A DNA stretch of 43,695 bases, taken from assembly GCA_036841525.1 (NCBI GenBank), contig DAITVZ010000043.1, forward strand, positions 1 to 43,695. Reading direction: 5' to 3'. Origin of the DNA: JAAYEA01 sp012689325 (lineage in GTDB: Bacteria > Chloroflexota > Anaerolineae > JAAYEA01). Position numbers and translations under genes: made by a program. Under the pieces are notes generated by a model that did not search any database, was not told the origin of the DNA, and saw nothing but the letters and a program-made list of their open reading frames with translations. Shown here one piece after another: positions 16,079 through 24,741 of the stretch (positions are counted from its first letter, which is position 1; each line of letters opens with the position of its first letter).

Positions 16079-16121
16079 GGCACGCAGGGCGCTACGGAAC
16101 GCAGCGGAAGGAGGGTCTCCC

Positions 16122-17816
16122 ATGGATCACGAGGCGCCGGTGACGATCACCGTGAACGCGGCCGCGTCGCTGGGGCCGCTCAAGCGGATCTGGCGCTCCA
16201 TCGGCTACGACGAGATCAACTGGACCTATACGCCAACGGGCCAGCGGATCTTCCGCGAGATCGCCGCGCTGGGCGATGGGCCCTATTGGATCCGCAACCA
16301 CAACATCTTTTCTTCCGGCAACCTGCGCAGCAGCCCCTACGTCGCCTCCACCAACTGCTTCAGCCTGGGGCCGGACGGCCAGCCGCGCTACGACTGGTCC
16401 ACCGTGGACCGCATCTATGACGTCTATGTGGACAACGGCTGCAAGCCGATGGCCGAGCTGGACTTTATGCCGCACGACCTCTCGGCCTGCCCCCAGGCCG
16501 ACCTCTATCAGAGCGGCCGCTACCCGCCGCGCGATTATAACCAGTGGCGGGAGCTGAACAGGCAATTCGCGCTGCACCTGATCGAGCGCTATGGGCGCGA
16601 CGAGGTGCGGACGTGGTACTTTTCTTCCTGGAACGAGCCCGACCAGGCCCAATGGATCAACCTCGATGACCGGCCCCAACCCAGGGACGCCGCCTGGGAG
16701 GCGGAGCGCGTCCAGATGTTCCTCAAGGTCCACGACCATGCGGTGGCGGGCATCCTGGAGGCGGATGAGGGGCTGCGGGTGGGCGGCCCCGATATCGCCC
16801 ACAGCGCCGAGTTCCTGGAGACCTTTTTGGCGCACTGCGCGACAGGGACCAATTTCGCCACAGGGCGGACGGGCACGCGGCTGGACTTTATCTCGTTCCA
16901 CACCAAAGGGACCGGCCGGAGAGGGCGTCAGGTGCCCAACCCCGATTTCGACCTGGTGGCGCGCCGGGAGCTGCTGCGCTATGGGGAGGTGGTCCGCCGG
17001 TTCCCCGCCTACCGCGGCCTGCCGATCCTCTGCAACGAGTGGGATATCGACGTGCGGTCGCCGGCGGGCATCTATGACAGTCCCGATTTTCGCTTCCGCA
17101 ACACCTCCTATTACCCCGTCTTTGTCATCCGCAGCGTCAAAGAACTGCTGGACGTGGCCGCGCGGGAGGGGATCAACCTGGAGCTGATCACCCAGTGGGC
17201 CTTTTACTTTCACGGGATGCGCTGCTTCGAGGGGACGCGGGCGATCTATGACCCGCTGGGCATCCGCAAGCCGCTGATGAACGGCTTGGCCCTGCTGGCC
17301 AAGCTGGGCGACGAGCGGCTGGCCCTCGCCACCGACGACACCAGCGCCGACATCGCCCCCGGGGAAGAGGCCGGGACGCGCGGCGCCCGGCGCCCGCGCG
17401 ACGAGGCCGACGCCGCCGAGCTGGGACCCGGCCTGGCCATCCGCCCCTACCCCCGCGTGGACGGGCTGGCGGCGAGGCGCGGCGCTGCGGTGCAGGTGCT
17501 GGTCTGGAACCAGGCCGCCGCCCCATCCGCCGGGGGGGCGCGCGAGGTCACGGTGCGGGTGGCGGGGCTGGGCCAGGCCCAGCAGGCCCGAATCACCGAG
17601 TATCGCGTGGACGAGCAGCACTCCAACGCCCATACCGTCTGGGAGCAGATGGGTTGTCCCGACTGGCCGGACGACGCGCAGATCGCGGCGATGCGCGCGC
17701 GAGAGGGGCTGGAGGCGGTCCGCGCCGATGAGCCCGTCGAGGTCCGCGAGGGGGCGGCGGAGGTCAGGCTGACGCTGCCACTGCACGGGGTGGCGCTGTT
17801 GATGCTAGGGCTCTAG
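16122..17816 (+). CDS. Glycoside hydrolase of the GH39 type (beta-xylosidase or alpha-L-iduronidase-like)
   Basis: The product is 564 residues, starting at the ATG at 16122 after GGAAGGAGG. The (beta/alpha)8 barrel carries 'FSSWNEPDQAQW', with Glu172 as the predicted acid/base, and 'PILCNEWDID', with Glu306 as the predicted nucleophile. Both fit clan GH-A and especially GH39, as do the early 'RIWRSIGYDEINWTYT' and 'GDGPYWIRNHNIF'. A C-terminal beta-sandwich (about residues 420-564) follows a charged, Ala/Arg-rich linker. GH39 includes beta-xylosidases and alpha-L-iduronidases; the second would fit with heparinase-like and sulfatase genes nearby, but the sequence alone does not decide. No signal peptide, so cytoplasmic. 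It is the last gene of the operon, followed by a strong terminator. Confidence 0.85.
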   Translation: MDHEAPVTITVNAAASLGPLKRIWRSIGYDEINWTYTPTGQRIFREIAALGDGPYWIRNHNIFSSGNLRSSPYVASTNCFSLGPDGQPRYDWSTVDRIYDVYVDNGCKPMAELDFMPHDLSACPQADLYQSGRYPPRDYNQWRELNRQFALHLIERYGRDEVRTWYFSSWNEPDQAQWINLDDRPQPRDAAWEAERVQMFLKVHDHAVAGILEADEGLRVGGPDIAHSAEFLETFLAHCATGTNFATGRTGTRLDFISFHTKGTGRRGRQVPNPDFDLVARRELLRYGEVVRRFPAYRGLPILCNEWDIDVRSPAGIYDSPDFRFRNTSYYPVFVIRSVKELLDVAAREGINLELITQWAFYFHGMRCFEGTRAIYDPLGIRKPLMNGLALLAKLGDERLALATDDTSADIAPGEEAGTRGARRPRDEADAAELGPGLAIRPYPRVDGLAARRGAAVQVLVWNQAAAPSAGGAREVTVRVAGLGQAQQARITEYRVDEQHSNAHTVWEQMGCPDWPDDAQIAAMRAREGLEAVRADEPVEVREGAAEVRLTLPLHGVALLMLGL

Positions 17817-17831
17817 CGGTTGCCCGCCAAG

Positions 17832-17871
17832 AACACGGCCTCCGGTCACAAGTGACCGGAGGCCGTGTTTT
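17832..17871. terminator. Strong intrinsic terminator of the glycan operon
   Basis: AACACGGCCTCCGGTCAC (17832-17849) is perfectly complementary to 17852-17869, giving a stem of 17 bp with a short loop, followed by TTTT on the plus strand. It ends the LacI-GH39 operon 15 nt after the last stop, and may also serve the convergent lipoprotein gene, though the T-tract on that strand is weaker. Confidence 0.9.
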
Positions 17872-17892
17872 GTGCCAGGCTGATCTGGCGGC

Positions 17893-18736
17893 CTAGTTAG
17901 CAACTGCCGGCGCCTCGATCTCGATGTCTGCATCGTACTCGTAGGTGATCGTCGACTGCTCGCCGTATTGCTCCTGGCGCACCTGATAAGGCCGGCCGTC
18001 CGCCTGCGAAATCCAGACGGTGCTGCTAGCCACCTCGTCATCCAAGTTGGCAACGTACTCGTAGACCCGCATCGCCTTGCCGTTCAGCGTCTCGGTGCCT
18101 TTCGGCGTCACCGAGACGAGGTATGGCGTCAGTTGCTCCACCTGCGCCGGGTTCACGAGGTTGACGACCATGCGCCCGATCATGCCGCCATCGGGATAGA
18201 GCCGGTACTCGCCGTCCTTCAGCGCGTAGGTGCTTTCTCCGATCACGAGAAGGTCCTCCTCGTCCATCTGGAGGCGAAAGCGATCGGGAGCGACGTACTC
18301 GATGATTTGGGTACTGGTCCCCTCGTCGTCCACCAGGACCATCGTCATGCGGAATCTATCGGCGTCGAGTTGCGCCCGATAGGCGTTCACGATGGGGGCA
18401 AAGTCATCTGAGGGCAGAGCCGCGGGAGCCTGTTGCGATGCGGAAGTTGGCTGCGTTGNNNNNNNNNNNNNNNNNNNNNNNNNNNNNNNNNNNNNNNNNN
18501 NNNNNNNNNNNNNNNNNNNNNNNNNNNNNNNNNNNNNNNNNNNNNNNNNNNNNNNNNNCAGCAGTCGGTTGTGTGACAGTCGTGGGCTGCGTCGCCGTGG
18601 TTGGCTGGACCGCTGCGGATGGTGGCGGCGGGGTATTCGCCTGCTCAGGCTGGCTACTACCGCAGGACACGATCAGCAGGGCTGCGACAAGCAAAGCGAC
18701 GATCGGTATAGGGGATCGGTTATGTGTCTTGTTCAT
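17893..18736 (-). CDS. Lipoprotein with Thr-Gln-Pro repeat linker, interrupted by an assembly gap
   Basis: The start is the ATG at 18734-18736 with AAAGGGAGAG upstream. The N-terminus is a lipoprotein signal peptide with lipobox 'LLIVSC'. A hexapeptide-repeat linker follows (VQPTTA, TQPTTV, then the gap, then TQPTSA), and then a C-terminal beta-rich domain of about 180 residues ('FAPIVNAYRAQLDADRFRMT' onward). That domain resembles LolA/LppX-like lipoprotein folds and is of unknown function. The 100-N run shifts the reading frame by one base, but deleting it rejoins the frame to give 247 residues with TQPTAA completing the hexad pattern. I therefore treat it as one intact gene. It lies downstream of the threonine dehydrogenase gene on the same strand, 104 nt away. 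Confidence 0.75.
18459..18558. other. Assembly gap, 100 N placeholder
   Basis: Exactly 100 N inside the 18-bp repeats that encode the TQPT linker of the lipoprotein. Direct joining of the flanks restores both frame and repeat phase, so the true gap is likely zero or a multiple of 18 bp. Confidence 0.95.
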
Positions 18737-18840
18737 GGTGCTCTCCCTTTCATGCCACTGCGGCATGGCAGCGGCAATGATTCCATAATACCCGGTAGTG
18801 TTGGGGGAGCCATGATCTGGATCAGGTCAAGCCGCTCCGC

Positions 18841-19815
18841 CTATAGCGAGCCGGCGCGCTGCCGCGCGGCGAGCTTGGCCAGCATGTCGGCGGTCATGGC
18901 GGCGAGGTCATGCCGCGGGCGCCAGCCCCAATCGCGGCGGGCGACGCGATCGTCAATGGCGGCAGGCCAGGAATCGGCGATGGCCTGGCGGGCGTCGGGG
19001 GCGTAAGCGATCTCGAAATCGGGGAGATGCCGCTGGATTTCGGCGGCCAGGTCGCGGGGCGCGATGCTGAACCCCGTCATGTTATAGTCCGTGTGGCGGG
19101 TCAGCCGGGCCGGGTCGGCCTCGGCCAGTTGGATGGTCCCCTCGATCACGTCCGGCATGTAGATCATGGGAAGCACCGTGTCCTCGCGCAGGAAACAAGT
19201 GTAGCGGCGCTCTTGCAGCGCCGCGTAAAAGATCTCCACGGCATAGTCGGTGGTGCCGCCGCCCGGGCGGGCCTCGCTGCTGATGATCCCTGGGTAGCGG
19301 ATGCCGCGCACGTCCACCCCGTAGCGCCGGAAATAGTACTCGCCCAGCAGCTCGCCCGAGACCTTGGTGACCCCGTACATGGTGGTGGGGTGCAGCAGCG
19401 TGTCCTGCGGGGTGCCCTGGCGCGGCGCGTCGGGGCCAAAGACCGCCATGGAGCTGGGGCAGATCACCCGCCGCAGGCTGTACTCCCTGGCCACCTCCAG
19501 CACGTTCAGCAGGCCGCCCACGTTCACCTGCCAGCACGCCTGGGGGTTCTTTTCGCCGTTGGCGGAGAGGATCGCGGCCAGATGGTAGATCGTGTCGATC
19601 CGGTGCGCCTGCACCACCTGCGCCAAGGCCTCGCGATCGGTCACGTCCAGGCGCACGCGCGGGGGACTGCTCTCGGAAAAAGAGGGGGGAAACTTGATAT
19701 CGGCCGCCACCACGTTGGCGGGGCCATAACGCCGACCCAGGGCCGCGACCAGTGCGCAGCCTACCTGCCCCGCAGCCCCGGTCACAAGGATGCGGGCGAT
19801 GTCGCTCGCGGACAT
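18841..19815 (-). CDS. L-threonine 3-dehydrogenase, short-chain (epimerase-like) type
   Basis: The product is 324 residues from the ATG at 19813-19815, with GGAGG 7 nt upstream. It is an extended SDR protein with the NAD-binding 'VTGAAGQVG' (residues 11-19), 'DVTDREAL', the catalytic Tyr147-Lys151 in 'TMYGVTKVSGE', 'ICPSSMAVFGP', and 'GIRYPGIIS'. 'PSS.AVFGP' and 'RYPG.IS' are features I associate with SDR-type threonine dehydrogenases rather than UDP-sugar epimerases. The enzyme oxidises L-threonine to 2-amino-3-ketobutyrate with NAD+. The divergent neighbour encodes the next enzyme, glycine C-acetyltransferase, which strongly supports this over a sugar-nucleotide epimerase. Confidence 0.87.
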   Translation of the reverse strand: MSASDIARILVTGAAGQVGCALVAALGRRYGPANVVAADIKFPPSFSESSPPRVRLDVTDREALAQVVQAHRIDTIYHLAAILSANGEKNPQACWQVNVGGLLNVLEVAREYSLRRVICPSSMAVFGPDAPRQGTPQDTLLHPTTMYGVTKVSGELLGEYYFRRYGVDVRGIRYPGIISSEARPGGGTTDYAVEIFYAALQERRYTCFLREDTVLPMIYMPDVIEGTIQLAEADPARLTRHTDYNMTGFSIAPRDLAAEIQRHLPDFEIAYAPDARQAIADSWPAAIDDRVARRDWGWRPRHDLAAMTADMLAKLAARQRAGSL

Positions 19816-19848
19816 GAACGAACCTCCATTGGTCCGATTTGCGGCGCT

Positions 19849-19877
19849 ATCGTATACCCGGATGGCCCGTTTGTCAA
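19849..19877 (-). promoter_or_regulatory. Promoter of the threonine dehydrogenase gene
   Basis: On the minus strand TTGACA (19872-19877) and TACGAT (19849-19854) are 17 bp apart, close to consensus, about 33 nt upstream of the start codon. Confidence 0.65.
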
Positions 19878-19891
19878 AAGGCCCGTGCGGC

Positions 19892-19919
19892 TTGACGCCC
19901 CGGCACAGGCGTGTACTAT
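19892..19919 (+). promoter_or_regulatory. Promoter of the glycine C-acetyltransferase gene
   Basis: TTGACG (19892-19897) and TACTAT (19914-19919) are 16 bp apart, about 50 nt upstream of the ATG at 19970. The -35 boxes of the two divergent promoters are only about 14 bp apart, so they could be co-regulated. Confidence 0.6.
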
Positions 19920-19969
19920 GGAGCCAGCAACGAGCGCAACGGAGCCTCGCGGGCAACGAAAGGAGCCAG

Positions 19970-21154
19970 ATGGTCGAACCGAAACTACAGTTCATCGTGG
20001 ACGAGATGGAGAGCCTCCGGCAAGCGGGGCTGTTGATCAACATCCGCACCATGGAATCGCCGGCGGATGCCTGGATGATCGTGAACGGCAAGCGGGTGCT
20101 GAACCTCTGCACCAACAACTATTTGGGGCTGGCCAACCATCCGCGCCTGAAGGAGGCCGCCAAGGCAGCGGTGGACCGCTGGGGCGTGGGGCCCGCCGCC
20201 GTGCGCAGCATCGCCGGCACACAAGCGCTCCACCTGGAGCTGGAGCGCCGCCTGGCCGAGTTCAAGGGCGTGGAAGACGCCCTGTACGTGCAGTCCGGCT
20301 TTTGCGCCAACCAGGCGGCCATCGGCGCGCTGGTCGGCCCCGAGGATTGCATCATCTCGGACCGGCTGAACCACGCCTCGATCATCGATGGGTGCCGCCT
20401 CTCGCGGGCCAAGGTGCTGGTCTATGAGCACGGCGACGTGGCCGACGCCGAGCGGGTGATCGTGGAGAACGTCAAGAGCTACCGCCGGGCGCTGCTGATC
20501 ACGGACGGGGTCTTTAGCATGGACGGCGACATCGCGCCGCTGGACCGGCTCGCCGCCGTGGCGCGGGCGCACGACCTGATCACCATGGTGGACGACGCCC
20601 ACGGCGAGGGGGTGCTGGGCCGGGGCGGGCGCGGCATCGTGGACCATTTCGGGCTGCACGGCCAGTTCGATATCGAGATCGGGACGATGTCCAAAGCGTT
20701 CGGGGTAGTGGGCGGCGCGATCGCCGGGAAAAAGGTGATCGTGGACTATATCCGGCAAAAGGCGCGCCCCTTCCTCTTTTCCAGCGCCGTGACCCCCGCG
20801 GACACCGCCGCCTGCCTGGCGGCGGTGGAGCTCTTGGAGGAGTCCACCGAGCTGGTGGACCGGCTGTGGGAGAACACCCGCTACTTCAAGGGGGAGATGA
20901 AGGGCCTCGGCTTTGACGTGGGGCGGAGCGTGACGCCCATCACGCCGGTGATGCTGGGGGAGGCGCCGCTGGCCAAGGAACTCTCCAACCGGCTCTTTGA
21001 ACGCGGGGTCTTTGCCATGGCCCTCGGCTATCCCACCGTCCCCAAGGGGCTGGCGCGCATCCGGGTGATGGTGTCGGCGATGCTCTCTCGCCAGGACCTG
21101 GACGTGGGGCTGCAGGCCTTTGCCCAAGCGGGCAAGGAGCTCGGGGTGATCTAG
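19970..21154 (+). CDS. kbl: Glycine C-acetyltransferase (2-amino-3-ketobutyrate CoA ligase)
   Basis: The product is 394 residues, the usual length for this alpha-oxoamine synthase. It is a cytoplasmic PLP enzyme that splits 2-amino-3-ketobutyrate with CoA into glycine and acetyl-CoA. Family segments are 'LNLCTNNYLGLANHPRL', 'GVGPAAVRSIAGTQALHLEL', 'DRLNHASIIDGCRLSRAK', 'MVDDAHGEGVLGRGGRG', and the PLP lysine Lys242 in 'GTMSKAFGVVGG'. The ATG at 19970 follows AAAGGAG. Related synthases (BioF, HemA, SPT) share the fold, but the sequence and the neighbouring threonine dehydrogenase favour Kbl. Its 3' end overlaps the convergent regulator gene by 4 bp. Confidence 0.93.
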   Translation: MVEPKLQFIVDEMESLRQAGLLINIRTMESPADAWMIVNGKRVLNLCTNNYLGLANHPRLKEAAKAAVDRWGVGPAAVRSIAGTQALHLELERRLAEFKGVEDALYVQSGFCANQAAIGALVGPEDCIISDRLNHASIIDGCRLSRAKVLVYEHGDVADAERVIVENVKSYRRALLITDGVFSMDGDIAPLDRLAAVARAHDLITMVDDAHGEGVLGRGGRGIVDHFGLHGQFDIEIGTMSKAFGVVGGAIAGKKVIVDYIRQKARPFLFSSAVTPADTAACLAAVELLEESTELVDRLWENTRYFKGEMKGLGFDVGRSVTPITPVMLGEAPLAKELSNRLFERGVFAMALGYPTVPKGLARIRVMVSAMLSRQDLDVGLQAFAQAGKELGVI

Positions 21155-24100
21155 GGCTCGGCGAGGGCGGCCAGCAGCGCGCGAGCCTCGACGAGGTCGG
21201 GCGCGTCGAACCCTTCGACAAAGGTCGCATAGCAAGCTCCCAGGGCCGCTCGCGCCTCGGGGAGCCTGCCCGCGCGCGCCCACAGCCGCGCCAGGCTGAC
21301 CGTCGCGCGCAGCTCTAGCCAGCGCGCACCCTGCTTGCGCGCGATCTCGACGGCGCGGGTGAAGCAGCGTTCGGGCTCTGGGGCAGCGGCGCGCTCGCGG
21401 AGCGCGATCTCGCCGCGCAAGCGCCACATCTCGGCCTCGTGGTAATGCGTCCCCGTTTCCGCCATGTCCGAGAGCGCCTGCTCGACGGTCTGCGCCGCCA
21501 GGCCCAGCTCCCCGCCAGCCAGATAGGCCTCGGCCAATAGGCTCAGGAAGAGATAGCGAAAGGTCAGGGTGTTCCGCTCCTGGTTGCTGCGGATGCTCGC
21601 CGCAAGGTGGGCAACGCCCTCTCGCGGCTGGCCGCTGCGGGCCTCCGCCCAACCCAGCACCCCCTCGGCCCAGGCGCGCATCTCGGGCAAGGGCTCGCCG
21701 CCAATGGTCCGCAGCCCTTCCTCGGCCAGCCGCCGGGCCTCGCGATCCTCGTGCAGCAAGGCGTGGAGCATGGCGGCCAGGCAGAGGATGATGGTCCGCT
21801 GCCCAGCATCCCAATCGTCGCTGGCGAGGAGCCGCGCCATTTGCCCCCGCGCCTGATCCAGCTTGCCGAGGCTCAGGAGCAGCAGGCACTCGGCGATATC
21901 GCAGCGGGGGCGCAGGCCCAGCGATTCCTGCGCCGAGAGCCGTCTGGGGAGCTGGCGGCCAAAGGCGGTGGCCTGCGAGACGTGCTCCCACGCCGGCGCC
22001 AGCTCGCCCTGCATGGCCAGGCAATGGGAGAGGATGGCGTGCGCGGAGGCGACGCTCAAGCGGTCCCCCGCCTGCTCGCCCGCAGCCAGCAGTTCGTTAG
22101 CCAGGCTGATGGCCCGCTGGTACTCGCCGCGAGCGGCGGCGAGGTCCGCCAGCCCCCGCAGGGCGCCCAACATCACCGGGGTGGGCCAGCCGACCTGCCG
22201 CCCCAGTTCCTGCGCGCGACCCAGGACGCGCAGCCGCTCGCTGGCCCCCCAGCCCTGGGTCCCCACCAGCGAATAGTCCATGGCCATTTGCAGCGCAAAC
22301 TCGAGCTCGCTTCGCTCCGCGGTCGGCGGCAAGCGGCCCAGGAGCGCGAGCCCCCGCTCGTAGCAGCCGATCGCCTCACGGTGCGCGCCGACCCACCCCG
22401 CCCGCTGACCCGCCCTGAGCAAGTAGGCGGCGGCCTTGTCCAAGCGGCCCGCCTCCTCGAAATGCCGGGCAAGCTGGCCTGCCTGGCGTGACCCATCCTG
22501 GCCAAAGAGCGCCTCCGCCGCCTCGCCGATGGCCCCATGCAGGCGCGCCCGCGCCACGGCGTCGAGGCCCCCATAAAGATGGCTCTGAAACATCCCGTGC
22601 CGAAAGCGGTAGCGCGCCAACTGACGCTCGCCGACGCGCACGAGGCTGCCCGGCATCACGATGTGCGCCTGCCGGCCCAGGGGGCCGCTCAGGGTGGTCG
22701 CCACGGCTTCCGAGGAGAGGCCCAGCGCGCGGGCCAGCACTTCAGCGTGGAACTCGTCGCCCTCCACGCTCGCCGCCTCCAACAGCTTGACCTGCTCGGC
22801 GCTCAGTTGGCCGATGCGCTGGGAGATCGCCCCTTCCACCCGCGGCGGGAGTTGCGCCCAGGCCAGGCTGGGGCCCTCCGCCCAGCGGCCCTGCCGGTCG
22901 CGCAGCAGGTCCCCGCGTTCCTGCATGGCCCGCACCAGCTCGACGGTAAAGAGCGCGTTCCCGCCGGTGTGCCGGTAGAGCGTCTCGCGGAAGCCGTCCC
23001 CCAGCCGATTGGGCCAGCGGTCGATGTAGGCGTCCACGAAGCGGCGCCCCTCCGACTGGGCCAGGTCCAGGCGCATATCGCCCCACTGGCGCTGGAACTC
23101 GTTGGCGATCGCCGCCAGAGGATGAGGCCCGCCGGGGGAGGGAGGGTCGGCCTCGCCGGTGCGCCAGGTGCCCACGATCAGGATGCGATGGCCCTGGAGG
23201 CGGCGCCCCAAGTAGAAGAGCAGGTCCAGCGAGGGGGCGTCGGCCCACTGCAGGTCGTCGAGCAGCACCAGCACCGGTTGCTGGCGCGCCAGGGCGTGCA
23301 GGACCCGGGCCACCTGCTCGCAGAGCGCCGGAGGCTGCAAGGCGATGAGCGCTCCTGGAGCATCCGCCTTGCCCAGCGTGCTTTCCAACTCGCCGATCCA
23401 GGCCGCGCCCGGCGCGGCGCAGGCGCGGGCGCGCGCCACCAACTGCGGGTCGGTCGCCAGCAGGCGCGCCAGATCGGGCCCCTGTCGCGCCAGGGCCTCG
23501 AAGGTCAGGCACAAGGAGCCGCGCAAGCGCCGGGCATGCGCCGCCCCCAGGACGCCCTCGGCCTCGCCGGTGAGCATACGCAAAATGTCGCGGAAGGGCT
23601 GGTAAGCGTCGCCGACGCCGCCGCGCGCGCTGCAACACCCCAGCGCGACCAGCAACCCCTCCTCGGCGGCCATCGCCTGCCGGCCAAACTCTTCCACGAG
23701 CGCCGTTTTGCCGCTGCCCGCCTCGCCGGTCACCAGAGCGACCCGGCCCTCGCCCGCCAGCGCCTGGGCCAGCCAGCCTGCGAGCTTGGCCAGCTCGGAC
23801 TCGCGGCCCACCAGGGCTGGAACGGCCACGCGCTCCACCAGGGGCGCCGGCGCAAGCGCGGCCTCCTCAGCGCGCGCGGGCGGCGGCGCCACCACCTCGC
23901 CGCGGCAAATACGCTCATAGAGGGCCAGGGTCTCCGGGTCGGGGCGCACGGCCAGCTCGCGCCGGACCAGTTGCTCATAGCTGCGGAACTGCTCGATGGC
24001 GGCGCTGCGCTGGCCGGAAAGCGCCAGCAAGCGCATGACCCGGCGGCGCGCCTCCTCGTGCCAGGGCTCCAGCTCGACGGCGCGGCGGGCGCAGGCCAGT

Positions 24101-24657
24101 GCGTCGGCAAAGGCCGCCCGCGCCTCATACAGCGCGGCCAGCGCGTTGAGCGCCAAAAGCACCTGCCGGCCCAGCTGCTCGCGCCGCAGGAGGAGCCACT
24201 CCTCGAAAGCCGGGCTATCGCCCAGGGAGAGTCCGTCCAGGAAGGGGCCGCGGTACAGGGCAATCGCCGAGCGGAGCGCCGCCTCGGCCTCCGGCCCGGC
24301 TAGGGGCTGCCGGGCGGTGCTGGCCACCAGGCCCTCAAAAGCGGCCACGTCCAGCCACAGGTCGGCCCGGGGGTCGAGCTGGATCGCTTCGCGCGAGGCG
24401 AGGAAAAGAGGCTGGGGGACAGCGTCGCCGATGGCGTGGCGCAGATCTTGCAACGCTTGCCGGAGGCTGCCGCGGGCGGCCCGATCGGGGTGGTCGGGCC
24501 AGAGCAACCCCGCGAGCGCGTCGCGGTAGTGGGGCCGCGCGCCCTCCACCGAGAGGTAGGCGAGGAGCGCTTTTGCCTTCTTGGAGGTGAGATGGATGGA
24601 CTGCTCTTGGCCTCCCCGTGCCAGGAAGGGCCCAAGCAGATGGATCGAGAGCGTCAT
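21151..24657 (-). CDS. BTAD/SARP-type transcriptional activator with AAA ATPase and TPR-like region
   Basis: The product is 1,168 residues. In order: a winged-helix DNA-binding domain of the OmpR/SARP type (about 1-95, 'LLGPFLARGG' ... 'KALLAYLSVEG'), a bacterial transcriptional activation domain (about 100-250, 'LWLDVAAFEGLV', 'EPWHEEARRRVMRLLALSGQ'), an AAA/STAND ATPase with Walker A 'GEAGSGKT' (Lys317) and Walker B 'VLVLLDDLQWAD', and a long C-terminal region of TPR-like helical repeats. This matches the AfsR/MalT-like signalling ATPase plan, common in Chloroflexota and Actinomycetota; activity is probably gated by ATP and an unknown inducer. It is divergent from the small protein and giant surface-protein genes, which makes them its most likely targets. 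The start is the ATG at 24655-24657. Confidence 0.93.
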   Translation of the reverse strand: MTLSIHLLGPFLARGGQEQSIHLTSKKAKALLAYLSVEGARPHYRDALAGLLWPDHPDRAARGSLRQALQDLRHAIGDAVPQPLFLASREAIQLDPRADLWLDVAAFEGLVASTARQPLAGPEAEAALRSAIALYRGPFLDGLSLGDSPAFEEWLLLRREQLGRQVLLALNALAALYEARAAFADALACARRAVELEPWHEEARRRVMRLLALSGQRSAAIEQFRSYEQLVRRELAVRPDPETLALYERICRGEVVAPPPARAEEAALAPAPLVERVAVPALVGRESELAKLAGWLAQALAGEGRVALVTGEAGSGKTALVEEFGRQAMAAEEGLLVALGCCSARGGVGDAYQPFRDILRMLTGEAEGVLGAAHARRLRGSLCLTFEALARQGPDLARLLATDPQLVARARACAAPGAAWIGELESTLGKADAPGALIALQPPALCEQVARVLHALARQQPVLVLLDDLQWADAPSLDLLFYLGRRLQGHRILIVGTWRTGEADPPSPGGPHPLAAIANEFQRQWGDMRLDLAQSEGRRFVDAYIDRWPNRLGDGFRETLYRHTGGNALFTVELVRAMQERGDLLRDRQGRWAEGPSLAWAQLPPRVEGAISQRIGQLSAEQVKLLEAASVEGDEFHAEVLARALGLSSEAVATTLSGPLGRQAHIVMPGSLVRVGERQLARYRFRHGMFQSHLYGGLDAVARARLHGAIGEAAEALFGQDGSRQAGQLARHFEEAGRLDKAAAYLLRAGQRAGWVGAHREAIGCYERGLALLGRLPPTAERSELEFALQMAMDYSLVGTQGWGASERLRVLGRAQELGRQVGWPTPVMLGALRGLADLAAARGEYQRAISLANELLAAGEQAGDRLSVASAHAILSHCLAMQGELAPAWEHVSQATAFGRQLPRRLSAQESLGLRPRCDIAECLLLLSLGKLDQARGQMARLLASDDWDAGQRTIILCLAAMLHALLHEDREARRLAEEGLRTIGGEPLPEMRAWAEGVLGWAEARSGQPREGVAHLAASIRSNQERNTLTFRYLFLSLLAEAYLAGGELGLAAQTVEQALSDMAETGTHYHEAEMWRLRGEIALRERAAAPEPERCFTRAVEIARKQGARWLELRATVSLARLWARAGRLPEARAALGACYATFVEGFDAPDLVEARALLAALAEP

Positions 24658-24693
24658 GGATGTCCCCGCGTGAACGCCTTTAGGTTCAAATGC

Positions 24694-24722
24694 ATTATAC
24701 GGCGCGAATCGCGCGGAGGCAA
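24694..24722 (-). promoter_or_regulatory. Promoter of the BTAD regulator gene
   Basis: On the minus strand TTGCCT (24717-24722) and a perfect TATAAT (24694-24699) are 17 bp apart. Just downstream, TGAAC (24671-24675) and GTTCA (24684-24688) form an inverted repeat that could be an operator over the early transcribed region. Confidence 0.65.
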
Positions 24723-24741
24723 CTGCAAGTCCGGCCGCGAT

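Noticed and set aside
18841..19815. UDP-glucose/galactose 4-epimerase
   Set aside because: The fold is shared, but the motifs and the divergent kbl gene favour SDR-type threonine dehydrogenase.
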